In this document: piece by piece, positions 33,935 through 41,739 of the stretch
How positions within the stretch are numbered: position 1 is the first letter of the stretch
Layout: the number at the start of each line of letters is the position of its first letter
Made by a program: the position numbers and the translations under genes
Notes under the pieces: model-generated
Seen by the model: only the letters and a program-made list of their open reading frames with translations
Told to the model about the DNA's origin: nothing
The model's database searches: none
From: Bacillus_AB infantis_B
GTDB lineage: Bacteria; Bacillota; Bacilli; Bacillales; Cytobacillaceae
DNA: 64,000 nt
Assembly: GCF_008180445.1 (NCBI RefSeq)
Contig: NZ_VTER01000009.1
Location: 62,001 to 126,000 of the forward strand
Direction of reading: 5' to 3'

Positions 33935-35221
33935 TTATTTTTTGCCGTGCTTCGCTTCGATCTGGCCTTTGATTGTGCCGGCAGCCTGATCTAACGCCTC
34001 ATTTGGCTCCGCTTTGCCTGTAGCAATCGTTTGCAGTGCCGCATCGGCAGGAGTCCACACTTCGTTCATTTCCGGAATATTAGGCGTCAGTTCAGAATAC
34101 TGGGCCTGTTCCGCAACTGCCTGGGCAGCTTCGCTTTCTGTTACTACCGGATCATCAGCCAACGCCTGGACAGCCGGCACTTCTTTAGTGATTTCATATC
34201 TCGCTTTTGAGTTTTCCTCATTTGCCAGGAATTCGACTAAATCCTCAGCAAGCCCGGCATTCTTGGAATAAGAGCTGACATTATAACTCTTTACACCTAT
34301 AAACGAGCTCATATTCTCACCATTCTCAAGTGCCGGAAGTTTGGCTACGCCATAGTTGACGCCTGCTTTGGCGAATGGCTCAATATTCCATGGACCGGAA
34401 ATGATGGCAGCCGCCTTGCCTTCCGTGAAAAGGGATTCCAGAACATTGATTCCCTGCTCCCCTATGATCCCAGCCGGGAAAAGACCTTCTTTATAAAATT
34501 TCTGGATAACTTTGGCGCCTTCGACTGCTCCTTCATTATTAAGGCCAATGTCAGCTGGATCATAATTACCGCTGTCATCACGGCCAAAGATATATCCGCC
34601 GTAACCGCTCATGACGCTTTGGGCATAATAAATCTGGTCAAACAGAGCAAGGAATCCAAACGTTTTGCCATCTGAAGTTTCTTTTGAAAAGTCATACCAT
34701 TCTTCCAGCGTCTGAGGAAGTTCCTCATCTGAAACCAGGTCTTTATTGTAATAGAGCATTGTTGTCTCCACTGCTTTAGGGAGGCCATATGCCTTTTCAT
34801 TGACAATTTGGGATTGCATCGCTGCATCCGTATAGATAGATTTCACTTCATCCCCCACAGAAAGTTCCTTGATCAACCCTTCTGTTACTGCTGTCCCGAT
34901 TTGATCTCCAGGCATAGTCAGTACATCCGGGCCTGTGCCAGCAGGACCGTCTAAACGCAGATTTTCAATTTGCTGTGCGTATGGTTTTTCCACCACTTTA
35001 ATTGTTACATCATTATCTTCTTCAAATTTAGCAATGGCATCTTTAATGCCGTCAGACTTCTCTATATCTTCCCAAACCAGCAAATCATAGCCGTTCTTAC
35101 CCGCTGTTTCTTTCTTTCCTGACGAATCACTGCTGCTTTCCTGAGGGCCGCAAGCCACTAACGATAAACTTAAAGCAATACCGCTCATGATGCCGAAATA
35201 CTTTTTAACATTTTTCATCAT
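33935..35221 (-). CDS. ganS: Galacto-oligosaccharide-binding lipoprotein GanS
   Basis: The roughly 428-residue product begins with a lipoprotein signal ending LSLVAC and a Ser-rich linker, followed by a maltose-binding-type solute-binding fold (VWEDIEKSDGIKDAIAKFEE, YGLPKAVETTMLYYNKDL, SGPWNIEPFAKAGVNYGVAKLP). GAAGGGG lies 5 bases before ATG 35221 (8 before the next ATG, 35218); a GTG at 35227 overlaps that site. It heads ganSPQA. The promoter carries LacI-type operators and a cre-like site. Confidence 0.93.
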   Translation of the reverse strand: MMKNVKKYFGIMSGIALSLSLVACGPQESSSDSSGKKETAGKNGYDLLVWEDIEKSDGIKDAIAKFEEDNDVTIKVVEKPYAQQIENLRLDGPAGTGPDVLTMPGDQIGTAVTEGLIKELSVGDEVKSIYTDAAMQSQIVNEKAYGLPKAVETTMLYYNKDLVSDEELPQTLEEWYDFSKETSDGKTFGFLALFDQIYYAQSVMSGYGGYIFGRDDSGNYDPADIGLNNEGAVEGAKVIQKFYKEGLFPAGIIGEQGINVLESLFTEGKAAAIISGPWNIEPFAKAGVNYGVAKLPALENGENMSSFIGVKSYNVSSYSKNAGLAEDLVEFLANEENSKARYEITKEVPAVQALADDPVVTESEAAQAVAEQAQYSELTPNIPEMNEVWTPADAALQTIATGKAEPNEALDQAAGTIKGQIEAKHGKK

Positions 35222-35260
35222 TGACACCCCTTCTTTATAATTGACTATTCTGAAATCCTT

Positions 35261-35340
35261 ATGAAAGCGTTTTACTAAAATTAATATAGCATCACTAGGA
35301 AAATATGTCTATATTAATTTACTAAATATAAGTAAAAATT
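35261..35340 (-). promoter_or_regulatory. ganS promoter with two LacI-type operators and cre-like site
   Basis: On the minus strand -35 TAGACA (complement of 35306-35311) and -10 TATATT (35283-35288) are 17 bp apart. A TTTTAGTAAAA operator (35270-35284 region) lies just downstream and a TTTACT/AGTAAA inverted repeat (35318-35337) just upstream of the promoter. ATGAAAGCGTTTTAC at 35261-35275 fits the cre consensus except one position and overlaps the downstream operator. Confidence 0.65.
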
Positions 35341-35346
35341 TTTACG

Positions 35347-35383
35347 AAAAAAAAAGAAAAAACGCCTCCTAATGGAGACGCCT
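35347..35383 (-). terminator. ganR terminator
   Basis: GGCGTCTCC and GGAGGCGTT (minus strand) form a short stem with one mismatch, followed by TTTTTTC and a second T-run. Confidence 0.65.
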
Positions 35384-35396
35384 ACTTACAGAAAGC

Positions 35397-36389
35397 TTAA
35401 TCAGCACTTTTTCTGACAATCAATTCCGAACCTAAATATAAGGTTTTTACATATTTCCGCTTTTCCACCAGCTGCTCCAGCAGCATTTCCAAAGCATTTT
35501 TGCAAAGCTCCTTTGTATCAATATGGAAAGTGGTGAGCGGCGGAGATACATATTTAGCCACACTGATATTATTCACACTGATAACGCTTACGTTATTGGG
35601 AATGGCATAGCCATGCTCATTTAATGCCTGCAGGCAGCCGACCGCAATGGGGTCTGCTGCAATAAAGAAGGCAGAAGGAAGATTGCCCCCCAGCTTGCTG
35701 ATGGCTTCACTCATTAATTTGTATCCATTCTCCACGGAAAATCCTCTATGGCAGAAAATATATTCTTCCTTCAGCAGTCCTTTCTCTTCCATATAAGTCC
35801 TGAAGGTTCTCTCACGAAGATCCATTTCTTCTCCGCCGGTGTTAGGATTATGAAAAGTGCCGCCAACAAAGCCTATATCGCTGTGCCCTTTATCCATAAA
35901 GAAATCAACTGTCCTTTTCGTTATCTGAGCGAGATCCGGCCTGACCGAATCATAAATATTCGGCTCAGGGGTCGAGTCTATAAATACTCCATTCTTAGTT
36001 AGTCCCTTTAGATGTTCAAGCTCTTTATCGGAAAAAGTCCCTACTGCGATAAAGCCTTCTATATCTTCGGGAATGCGATTGATACCTTCTGATATTTTAT
36101 AGGTTTCCAATTCAACATTCATCTGCTTCGCAAGTTTTTCCACTTCCAGCCTCATCGACTTAAAGTATACATCTTCCAGTTCTTCAATGTCTGTAAGCCA
36201 ATACAAAAAAGCAATATTCTTTACGAGCGGCCTAATTGTTTTCTTGCGATAATTAAGCTTTTCTGCCGCCTCATAAATTTTTTCCCGGGTCTCATCCGGC
36301 ACTGAAAGGCTTTGATCATTATTCAAAACGCGGGAGACGGTCGAAATCGAAAACCCCGCTTCCTCTGCAATCCCTTTAATTGTCGCCAT
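35397..36389 (-). CDS. ganR: LacI family repressor GanR
   Basis: The 330-residue product has the LacI HTH (MATIKGIAEEAGFSISTVSRVLN) and a sugar-sensing domain (IGFVGGTFHN, FFIAADPIAVGCLQALNEHG). Position directly upstream of ganSPQA matches ganR in B. subtilis, which represses the operon and is released by galactobiose. It has its own terminator and an upstream perfect palindrome, suggesting autoregulation. It is paralogous to the regulator before galK. Confidence 0.9.
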   Translation of the reverse strand: MATIKGIAEEAGFSISTVSRVLNNDQSLSVPDETREKIYEAAEKLNYRKKTIRPLVKNIAFLYWLTDIEELEDVYFKSMRLEVEKLAKQMNVELETYKISEGINRIPEDIEGFIAVGTFSDKELEHLKGLTKNGVFIDSTPEPNIYDSVRPDLAQITKRTVDFFMDKGHSDIGFVGGTFHNPNTGGEEMDLRERTFRTYMEEKGLLKEEYIFCHRGFSVENGYKLMSEAISKLGGNLPSAFFIAADPIAVGCLQALNEHGYAIPNNVSVISVNNISVAKYVSPPLTTFHIDTKELCKNALEMLLEQLVEKRKYVKTLYLGSELIVRKSAD

Positions 36390-36470
36390 TAACCCTCCGC
36401 CTCCTCTTCAAACGCAAACTGCAGCTTCTTTTCCTATTCCAAATCTCCGCATACAGCAGTTCAAGCATCT

Positions 36471-36490
36471 TAAGTAAAATATTTTACTTA
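36471..36490. promoter_or_regulatory. Perfect 20-bp palindrome, ganR autoregulatory operator
   Basis: TAAGTAAAATATTTTACTTA is a perfect palindrome carrying the AGTAAA/TTTACT half-sites found at the ganS and gal promoters. It lies 82-101 bp upstream of the ganR start. Confidence 0.65.
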
Positions 36491-36630
36491 CATTTTACTT
36501 ATAATACACTACTGCAGTCAAGGAGATTAAAAATCCTTCAAATTTCTTCCTCTTCTTTTATTGTATATTCTTCTGCAGTGAGCGACAACCTGGTATAAGG
36601 AAATTGAAAATCATATGCCATTGTGTAAAT

Positions 36631-36660
36631 AAAAATCGAGAGACAGCGTTAGCTTCTCCC
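36631..36660 (-). terminator. Possible terminator after the YrhK-like gene
   Basis: On the minus strand a GAGA-AGC/GCT-TCTC stem is followed by GATTTTTATTT. The stem has a bulge and is weaker than others in the window. Confidence 0.4.
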
Positions 36661-36671
36661 GACCACAGCTG

Positions 36672-36989
36672 TTATTCATTTTCCCGTTCCTTCCATCTTC
36701 CTTTACCGCTGCCCGGCTTAATGCTCCTGATATGCAAGTCCTTCAATATATTCAAAACCGCCCTGGCAATCATCAGGACACTGCCAGCGAGGAAAAATGA
36801 TATAGCTATTCTTTGATCCACATCAGTTAAATACAGGATGCTTCCGATAAAATATAAGACACCAAGAAAGAAATCATTCAGCCAGGAAAGCAGATTATAC
36901 CTTTTTTCCACAATCATTTTGTACTTCCCTACCTGAATATACACATCCTCATCATTATCATACACCTTTTTTTCGATCTGCAATGCCAT
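36672..36989 (-). CDS. yrhK: YrhK-like membrane protein
   Basis: The 105-residue product has a polar N-terminus with YIQVGKYKMIVEKRYNLLSWLNDFFLGVLYFIGSILYL and a second helix, then a basic tail. This looks like the YrhK domain family of small Bacillus membrane proteins; function unknown. ATG 36989 follows GGGAGGGTG. It is divergent from the ECF sigma operon. The family call is from memory of the motif. Confidence 0.65.
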   Translation of the reverse strand: MALQIEKKVYDNDEDVYIQVGKYKMIVEKRYNLLSWLNDFFLGVLYFIGSILYLTDVDQRIAISFFLAGSVLMIARAVLNILKDLHIRSIKPGSGKGRWKERENE

Positions 36990-37062
36990 CACCCTCCCAT
37001 TGGGGTTTTCCCTTTTATTTTCAATAGATACCTGTTATTTTTTAGAAATTTCCTTTTAAAAA

Positions 37063-37088
37063 CAGAACTTTTTGTACGCTTATTCGTC
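37063..37088 (+). promoter_or_regulatory. ECF-type promoter upstream of the sigma factor operon
   Basis: CAGAAC (37063-37068), 16 bp, CGTC (37085-37088) has the AAC / CGTC spacing of ECF-sigma promoters. It starts 34 bp before the sigma ATG and suggests autoregulation. Confidence 0.5.
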
Positions 37089-37121
37089 TACACATTGAAA
37101 ACATCGGAAGGAGGGCGCAAA

Positions 37122-37667
37122 ATGGACCGCCCAAAAGCTGAAGAAATAGAAGATTGGTATGAATCATACAGCAGTTTGTTATTCAAGTATCTATTTTTAA
37201 TGACTAATAATAGCCAGACTGCTGAAGACCTGACACAAGAAACATTTCTAAAAGCTTTTCAAAAGTACGAATCTTTCAAACGGGACTCAAGCCCCAAAAC
37301 TTGGCTCTTTAAGCTTGCCTATCATACAGCCATAGATTATTTACGAAGGAGAAAAGCCTTAACCATGATTAAGGGCTTTTTACTGGCCTCACCCCAAGAC
37401 ACCGGGCCGACTCCTGAAGAAGTACTGCTGGTAAAGGAGCGATCAATTGAATTATTCACTTCCATTACAGCTCTAAAGGAAACCTACCGTTCTGTCATTA
37501 TACTCAGAAAGATACAGGGGTTCTCTATTGAGGAAACATCAGAAATCCTGGGCTGGTCTGTAAGCAAAGTAAAATCCACCACATATAGAGCATTACAGGC
37601 CTTGGAAAAAGAATTAATAAAAGGAGGCTGGAATTATGCGGAAGTCATGGGAAGAGAGGAATATTGA
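37122..37667 (+). CDS. RNA polymerase sigma factor, ECF subfamily
   Basis: The 181-residue product has sigma region 2 (YESYSSLLFKYLFLMTNNSQTAEDLTQETFLKAFQ...SPKTWLFKLAYHTAIDYLRR) and region 4 (YRSVIILRKIQGFSIEETSEILGWSVSKVKSTTYRALQALEKEL). It directs RNA polymerase to stress promoters. ATG 37122 follows GGAAGGAGGGCGCAAA; nine earlier codons are open but unneeded. It overlaps the downstream gene by 32 bp, the usual sigma/anti-sigma arrangement. The specific B. subtilis counterpart is not clear. Confidence 0.92.
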   Translation: MDRPKAEEIEDWYESYSSLLFKYLFLMTNNSQTAEDLTQETFLKAFQKYESFKRDSSPKTWLFKLAYHTAIDYLRRRKALTMIKGFLLASPQDTGPTPEEVLLVKERSIELFTSITALKETYRSVIILRKIQGFSIEETSEILGWSVSKVKSTTYRALQALEKELIKGGWNYAEVMGREEY

Positions 37668-38337
37668 AGAAAAGCTTAGCATACTGCAAGAGGACATTAT
37701 CTGGGGCCCTGCCAGAAAACAGGAGCTAAAGAAATCCCTTTTGAGAAGTATGTATAAAACCAAGAACACAGTAAAATACAAAAGATTAGCCAGCTATGCG
37801 GCAAGCCTTGTTTTGTTTGCAGCAATGATAGGTGTTGGTTACCAGACTCTTTACAAAAGTACCAATTTTGAAAGCTCTTCTCCTAACATTGCTCTATATG
37901 AGTACAAGGAAAATGCAGGGAAGATGACAAAGGTTTTGACAAATGAGGGCTGGGAAAAACTTTATTTTCCTGTAAATGCGCATCAAAAGATATCTTCTAT
38001 TACCGGCACTCCCTCTATTTCTCTTTCAAAGCAGAATGCAGGTATTACTGTTCTAGCCTTTTACCCAACAAAAAATGATGAACAAATCTCTGCCCATACA
38101 ATCTTCAACGAAACAGATCCCTCCATACATATAGAGAAGATCAGAGGAATGTACGGTGATAAAATAAAAGAGTTAGAAGTGGAAGGGCACTGGGCGTCTG
38201 TCTACCAATCGAAATACAGCCCCCCCCAGCTGATTATTGTGGCAAATAAATTCACCTACTATTTATCAGGAGCAGAAGAAGAAACATTGATTCAGCTCGC
38301 AGAATTGATTGATTTTGATAAAGAAATATACTGGTAA
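37636..38337 (+). CDS. Membrane-anchored probable anti-sigma factor
   Basis: The 233-residue product has a cytosolic N-terminus of about 50 residues, one TM (about 51-70) and an extracytoplasmic domain with no recognised fold. There is no zinc HxxxCxxC motif. The role as cognate anti-sigma factor is inferred from topology and the 32-bp overlap with the sigma gene. AAAAGGAGGCTGGAATT precedes the ATG. Confidence 0.7.
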   Translation: MRKSWEERNIEEKLSILQEDIIWGPARKQELKKSLLRSMYKTKNTVKYKRLASYAASLVLFAAMIGVGYQTLYKSTNFESSSPNIALYEYKENAGKMTKVLTNEGWEKLYFPVNAHQKISSITGTPSISLSKQNAGITVLAFYPTKNDEQISAHTIFNETDPSIHIEKIRGMYGDKIKELEVEGHWASVYQSKYSPPQLIIVANKFTYYLSGAEEETLIQLAELIDFDKEIYW

Positions 38338-38344
38338 ATTTAAT

Positions 38345-38367
38345 GGGGTTCATTTAGATGGAACCCC
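38345..38367 (+). terminator. Weak terminator after the anti-sigma gene
   Basis: GGGGTTC (38345-38351) pairs with GAACCCC (38361-38367). Only a pyrimidine-rich CTCTAT tract follows, without a clear T-run. Confidence 0.4.
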
Positions 38368-38472
38368 CTCTATATCCTGCCTTCAACATAAACCCAAGCG
38401 AGATGGCAGATTGATCTCTTGCCCTAACTTATGCAAAATAAAAAGCCGCCCGCAAGCAGCTGTTAAAGTCCC

Positions 38473-38811
38473 CTATACCTGCCATATCCTCTTTGCCTGT
38501 TCCAGGTCATGGAAGCGGATAATGTTTTTCTGCATCGGCGGGGGGCATGCCATATTGTATTTCCTGATCTTTTCGTTAATAGCAGCAGCATCCTGCTCTG
38601 AGTGGCATGCATGGACCATTTCGGAGATTTCTTTCTGGAGCTTGAGCCAAGGCGGCAAATAACCCGCATCCTTGGCGATTTTCTGAAAACGCTGGTAGGT
38701 ATCCTGCTCCAAATACTCTTTAGGCAGCGGCTTTCCTTTACCGCTGAAGTTATCTTTTTCACCTGCATTTTCAAGAATATCGCCAATTAAATCGTTGTAT
38801 TTCCTGTCCAT
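38473..38811 (-). CDS. DUF1992 (DnaJC28-like) family protein
   Basis: The 112-residue product begins DRKYNDLIGDILENA and has FSGKGKPL followed by a helical region (GYLPPWLKLQKEI, INEKIRKYNMACPPPMQKNIIRF). This is the DUF1992 domain found in small bacterial proteins and at the C-terminus of DnaJC28; function unknown. ATG 38811 follows GGGAGGCCTTCC; nine earlier in-frame codons lack a site. Confidence 0.8.
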   Translation of the reverse strand: MDRKYNDLIGDILENAGEKDNFSGKGKPLPKEYLEQDTYQRFQKIAKDAGYLPPWLKLQKEISEMVHACHSEQDAAAINEKIRKYNMACPPPMQKNIIRFHDLEQAKRIWQV

Positions 38812-38901
38812 GGAAGGCCTCCCATCATAGCGTTTCACTATTATATTATCATTATTTTCAAAATATTAACATAATGTGCAAGACTGCCGGACAGCTTTTT
38901 C

Positions 38902-39390
38902 TCAGCTCTTCTTGCTAAAATGCTTTCGTTCATGCTCCAAAAGCCACTCTTTCCTCCATATCCCACCCGCATAGCCGGTCATCGTCCCATTTGTGCCAAT
39001 GATCCGGTGGCAGGGGAGCACAATGCTCAGCTTATTTCTTCCGTTTGCTGTCCCTACTGCCCTTACCGCCTTTTCGTTTTCAATCAGGGAGGCAATATCC
39101 TTGTAGGTGCCTGTGCTGGCATATGGAATGGAAGTTAAAGCATTCCAGACACGCTGCTGAAAATCAGTCCCCTGCAGCATATATGGAAAAGTAAATTCCC
39201 TGCGCTCCCCTTTGAAATATTCGTCCAGCTGCTGCCAGCATTCTTTAATGGCTTCAGGAAACCATTTTTCCAGAGGGTATTCCGCTTTTTCACGATCTGT
39301 AAATAATATTGAGACAACAGCCTGCTCATTGCCGGCAATTTCAATGGTGCCGATCGGCGATTCGTAATCAGCCCGATATACTTCACTCAT
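38902..39390 (-). CDS. ogt: O6-methylguanine-DNA methyltransferase (Ogt/AdaB)
   Basis: The 162-residue product removes alkyl groups from O6 of guanine by suicidal transfer to C127 in the motif LPCHRIIG. It also has the HTH arginine-finger region FQQRVWNALTSIPYASTGTYKDIA and AVRAVGTANGRNKL. ATG 39390 follows TTTGGAGGTCTTTAT; 23 earlier codons overlap alkA. It overlaps the alkA end by 8 bp and is the third gene of adaA-alkA-ogt. In B. subtilis the equivalent partner of AdaA is called AdaB. Confidence 0.93.
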   Translation of the reverse strand: MSEVYRADYESPIGTIEIAGNEQAVVSILFTDREKAEYPLEKWFPEAIKECWQQLDEYFKGERREFTFPYMLQGTDFQQRVWNALTSIPYASTGTYKDIASLIENEKAVRAVGTANGRNKLSIVLPCHRIIGTNGTMTGYAGGIWRKEWLLEHERKHFSKKS

Positions 39391-40282
39391 ATAAAGACCT
39401 CCAAAAATAAAAGACTGCATAAGCCTGCCAGCCTGCCCACCGGCTTGCGGCTTTTTCAATTTCTTCGATGGATGGCTTTCTGTCTAAGCCCATCTGCTGC
39501 TTTAAGGCGTTCTGAAGCCCCGCGTCCCCTATCGGGAAAGCGGAAGGGTCGAGCAGGCATTTCATCCTTACATAATCTGCGGTCCACGCCCCGACTCCTT
39601 TAAGAGAGATCAATTTATCTCTTGCCCCCGGCTGGCCTAACAGATCATCCTTTTTCAGCTTTTTTTCTGCCATCAGCTTTGCAATCCCAATAATGTATTC
39701 CGCTTTCCGGCCTGTAAACTGCAGCTGCTTCAGCTCCTCCGGTTCAAGGCCAGCAATCATCCCTGGTTCAGGAAATAACCAAAAGCACCTGCCCTGATAA
39801 GGAAAGCATGTCCCATACTTTTCGGTGAATGCCTTTTTCAGCTTATAGGCGAAGGTGAGATTGATCTGCTGGCCGATGACCGCCCAGACAAGCGCTTCAA
39901 ATAAATCCGGTATTCCTATGATCCTCAGTCCGCCATACCGTTCTGCCAGACTCTTCAGAAGAGGGTCACGGGCGGACATCCTTACAAAACCACTTGCATC
40001 ACGCTTTAAATCAAGCCACTCTTCAATAAAGGCTGCTGCCTTCTTTCTTCCATTATGGGATGGAGGCCCAAGCAGAAAGCTAGCTTGAAGATGGGTTTCT
40101 GTAGAGCTTAGCTTCAGAAGGATCACTTCCCCATCAAAGATAATCCCCTTAAAAACTGCAGAACCTTCAACATAATGGAGGATCTCCTGGCTTGACCTGC
40201 CCAGGAAGATGAGGGCTTCACTGAAAGAAAAATGAGCAGGCAGCTCCAGCTCCATTGAAGACTGATCGTCTTTCCACCTCAT
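39383..40282 (-). CDS. alkA: DNA-3-methyladenine glycosylase II
   Basis: The 299-residue product is a helix-hairpin-helix glycosylase. The N-terminal AlkA_N domain precedes the HhH-GPD fold with ALVWAVIGQQINLTFAYKL, the hairpin LISLKGVGAWTADYVRM and catalytic D253 in FPIGDAGLQ. It excises 3-methyladenine and other alkylated bases. It overlaps adaA by 4 bp (ATGA) and ogt by 8 bp, so the three are translationally coupled. Confidence 0.93.
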   Translation of the reverse strand: MRWKDDQSSMELELPAHFSFSEALIFLGRSSQEILHYVEGSAVFKGIIFDGEVILLKLSSTETHLQASFLLGPPSHNGRKKAAAFIEEWLDLKRDASGFVRMSARDPLLKSLAERYGGLRIIGIPDLFEALVWAVIGQQINLTFAYKLKKAFTEKYGTCFPYQGRCFWLFPEPGMIAGLEPEELKQLQFTGRKAEYIIGIAKLMAEKKLKKDDLLGQPGARDKLISLKGVGAWTADYVRMKCLLDPSAFPIGDAGLQNALKQQMGLDRKPSIEEIEKAASRWAGWQAYAVFYFWRSLYE

Positions 40283-40848
40283 TCCTGAGTCACCTGCTTT
40301 CGTTTGCGGTATTCACTTGGCGTGCAGCCATTCAACTTCCGGAAGCTTTTATAAAAACTTGAAGGGCTGTGAAATCCTGCTTCAAAGCATATCTCCAAAT
40401 TCGTCAGCCCGGAGTGAACCAGCAGATGGGCAGCTTTATCCACCCGGACCTTTTCCAGGTATCCGCGCGGTGTTTCCGATGTTTCCTCTTTAAATAACCG
40501 TTCCAGATAGAATGCACTCATCCCTGCATCCTCCGCAATATCCTGCAGCGTCACTTTTTCCCCATAATGATTGATCAGAAAAGCAACGACCTTCCGGACC
40601 AGCCCGACTTGAGGGGAATGCTCCACTTCCGGCTGGCACCTTTTACAGGCCCGATAGCCTTTCCGCTCCGCCTCCGCTTTACTAAAATAGAATTCAACAT
40701 TGATCTTTTTCGGCTTCCTTGACCGGCAGGATGGCCTGCAATAGATTTTGGTTGTTTTCACTGCTGTAAAAAAGAGGCCGTCATATGTCCGGTCACATGC
40801 CAGGATTTTTTCCCACATCTCTTCAAAAGACAAAGAAACCTTCTCCAA
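40279..40848 (-). CDS. adaA: AdaA: methylphosphotriester-DNA methyltransferase and transcriptional activator
   Basis: The 189-residue product has the Ada zinc domain with C37, C41, C68 and C71 (IYCRPSCRSRKPKK, YRACKRCQPE), in the same spacing as E. coli Ada; one Cys accepts the methyl group from DNA phosphotriesters. An AraC HTH follows (IAEDAGMSAFYLERLFKEETSETPRGYLEKVR, GFHSPSSFYKSFRKLNGCTPSEYRKRK). The methylated form should activate its own operon. TTG 40848 is chosen because GGAGGGAGTAGG precedes it and it places the Cys residues as in Ada; longer forms are unlikely. Confidence 0.92.
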   Translation of the reverse strand: MEKVSLSFEEMWEKILACDRTYDGLFFTAVKTTKIYCRPSCRSRKPKKINVEFYFSKAEAERKGYRACKRCQPEVEHSPQVGLVRKVVAFLINHYGEKVTLQDIAEDAGMSAFYLERLFKEETSETPRGYLEKVRVDKAAHLLVHSGLTNLEICFEAGFHSPSSFYKSFRKLNGCTPSEYRKRKQVTQE

Positions 40849-41030
40849 CCTACTCCCTCCTGTCCATCTGCTTTGTATGGCCATTTTACAGGATAAAGCT
40901 GCCGGTTTCGTCTTCAATCTTGCTGTTATGGTCCATGCTCTGCAAATCATCATCCGTGTACGGAGGCTTGCAGGAAAACAGAATTATTGTCCGCCTTCTG
41001 CTTTTAGGCTGTACAGACAGCGTGAGATTC

Positions 41031-41705
41031 TTACGAACGGTCTCTCCTGTACAAATCCCTGCTTTTATATCCTTCCGCCATGATCATTTTCATCTCTTCC
41101 CGCCTTTTATCCCTTGTTGCTTCCTGCTTGGCACTGTAGACATACCTGGCCCAGTCCTTCCGGTACCCCGGGGTAAGGGACTGGTAGAATGAGAGCAGCT
41201 CAGGCCGGTCTTCTAGATCTTTCTCTACCTCAGGAATCTGATCGATATAATCATCCACACATTGGCTTGCCTTGGCAGAGGCTTTATTTTTTCCGTCCGG
41301 ATCTTCTTTAAGCCCCACTACCGTAAACACCTCATCAAGCCCCACCATCCGGGAGAATTTGATGCTGCTACCGTTAACATAGCCATCCTCATCAGCTCCC
41401 AGGCCCGAGAGCAGTTCATCACGATGGATGAAGCTGCCGTACACCTTATTGCCCTTTTTCGGATAAGCTAAGTACAGATAGCCGCCAGGCTCCAGATAAC
41501 GGTCATTTATGATTTCAGAAACAGTTTCCTGCAGGGAAGGCATATCGAGTACAAATGCAAAAACCAGGTCGTAGGAAGCACCTTCTGCAAGCCTGGTACT
41601 ATAACCCTCCAGTTCAGGTAAATAGTTCTTTCCTTCAGGCATATGGAGAACGGCTGCCTTTTTGTACTTTAATAGATTCAATTTTTCAGCGATTGTTTTA
41701 GCCAT
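41031..41705 (-). CDS. YdeI/OmpD-associated-like protein
   Basis: The 224-residue product ends with LTPGYRKDWARYVYSAKQEATRDKRREEMKMIMAEGYKSRDLYRR, the signature of the YdeI/OmpD-associated (bacteriocin-protection-like) C-terminal domain. The N-terminal half (LKYKKAAVLHMP, YDLVFAFVLDM, GGYLYLAYPKKGN) resembles the DUF3052-type alpha/beta domain. The molecular role is unknown. ACAGGAGAAAAGCTT precedes the ATG. It lies between adaA and the Snf2 helicase, on the same strand, 182 bp before adaA. Confidence 0.75.
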   Translation of the reverse strand: MAKTIAEKLNLLKYKKAAVLHMPEGKNYLPELEGYSTRLAEGASYDLVFAFVLDMPSLQETVSEIINDRYLEPGGYLYLAYPKKGNKVYGSFIHRDELLSGLGADEDGYVNGSSIKFSRMVGLDEVFTVVGLKEDPDGKNKASAKASQCVDDYIDQIPEVEKDLEDRPELLSFYQSLTPGYRKDWARYVYSAKQEATRDKRREEMKMIMAEGYKSRDLYRRDRS

Positions 41706-41739
41706 AAGCTTTTCTCCTGTGTCCTTATTTTTAAAATTG

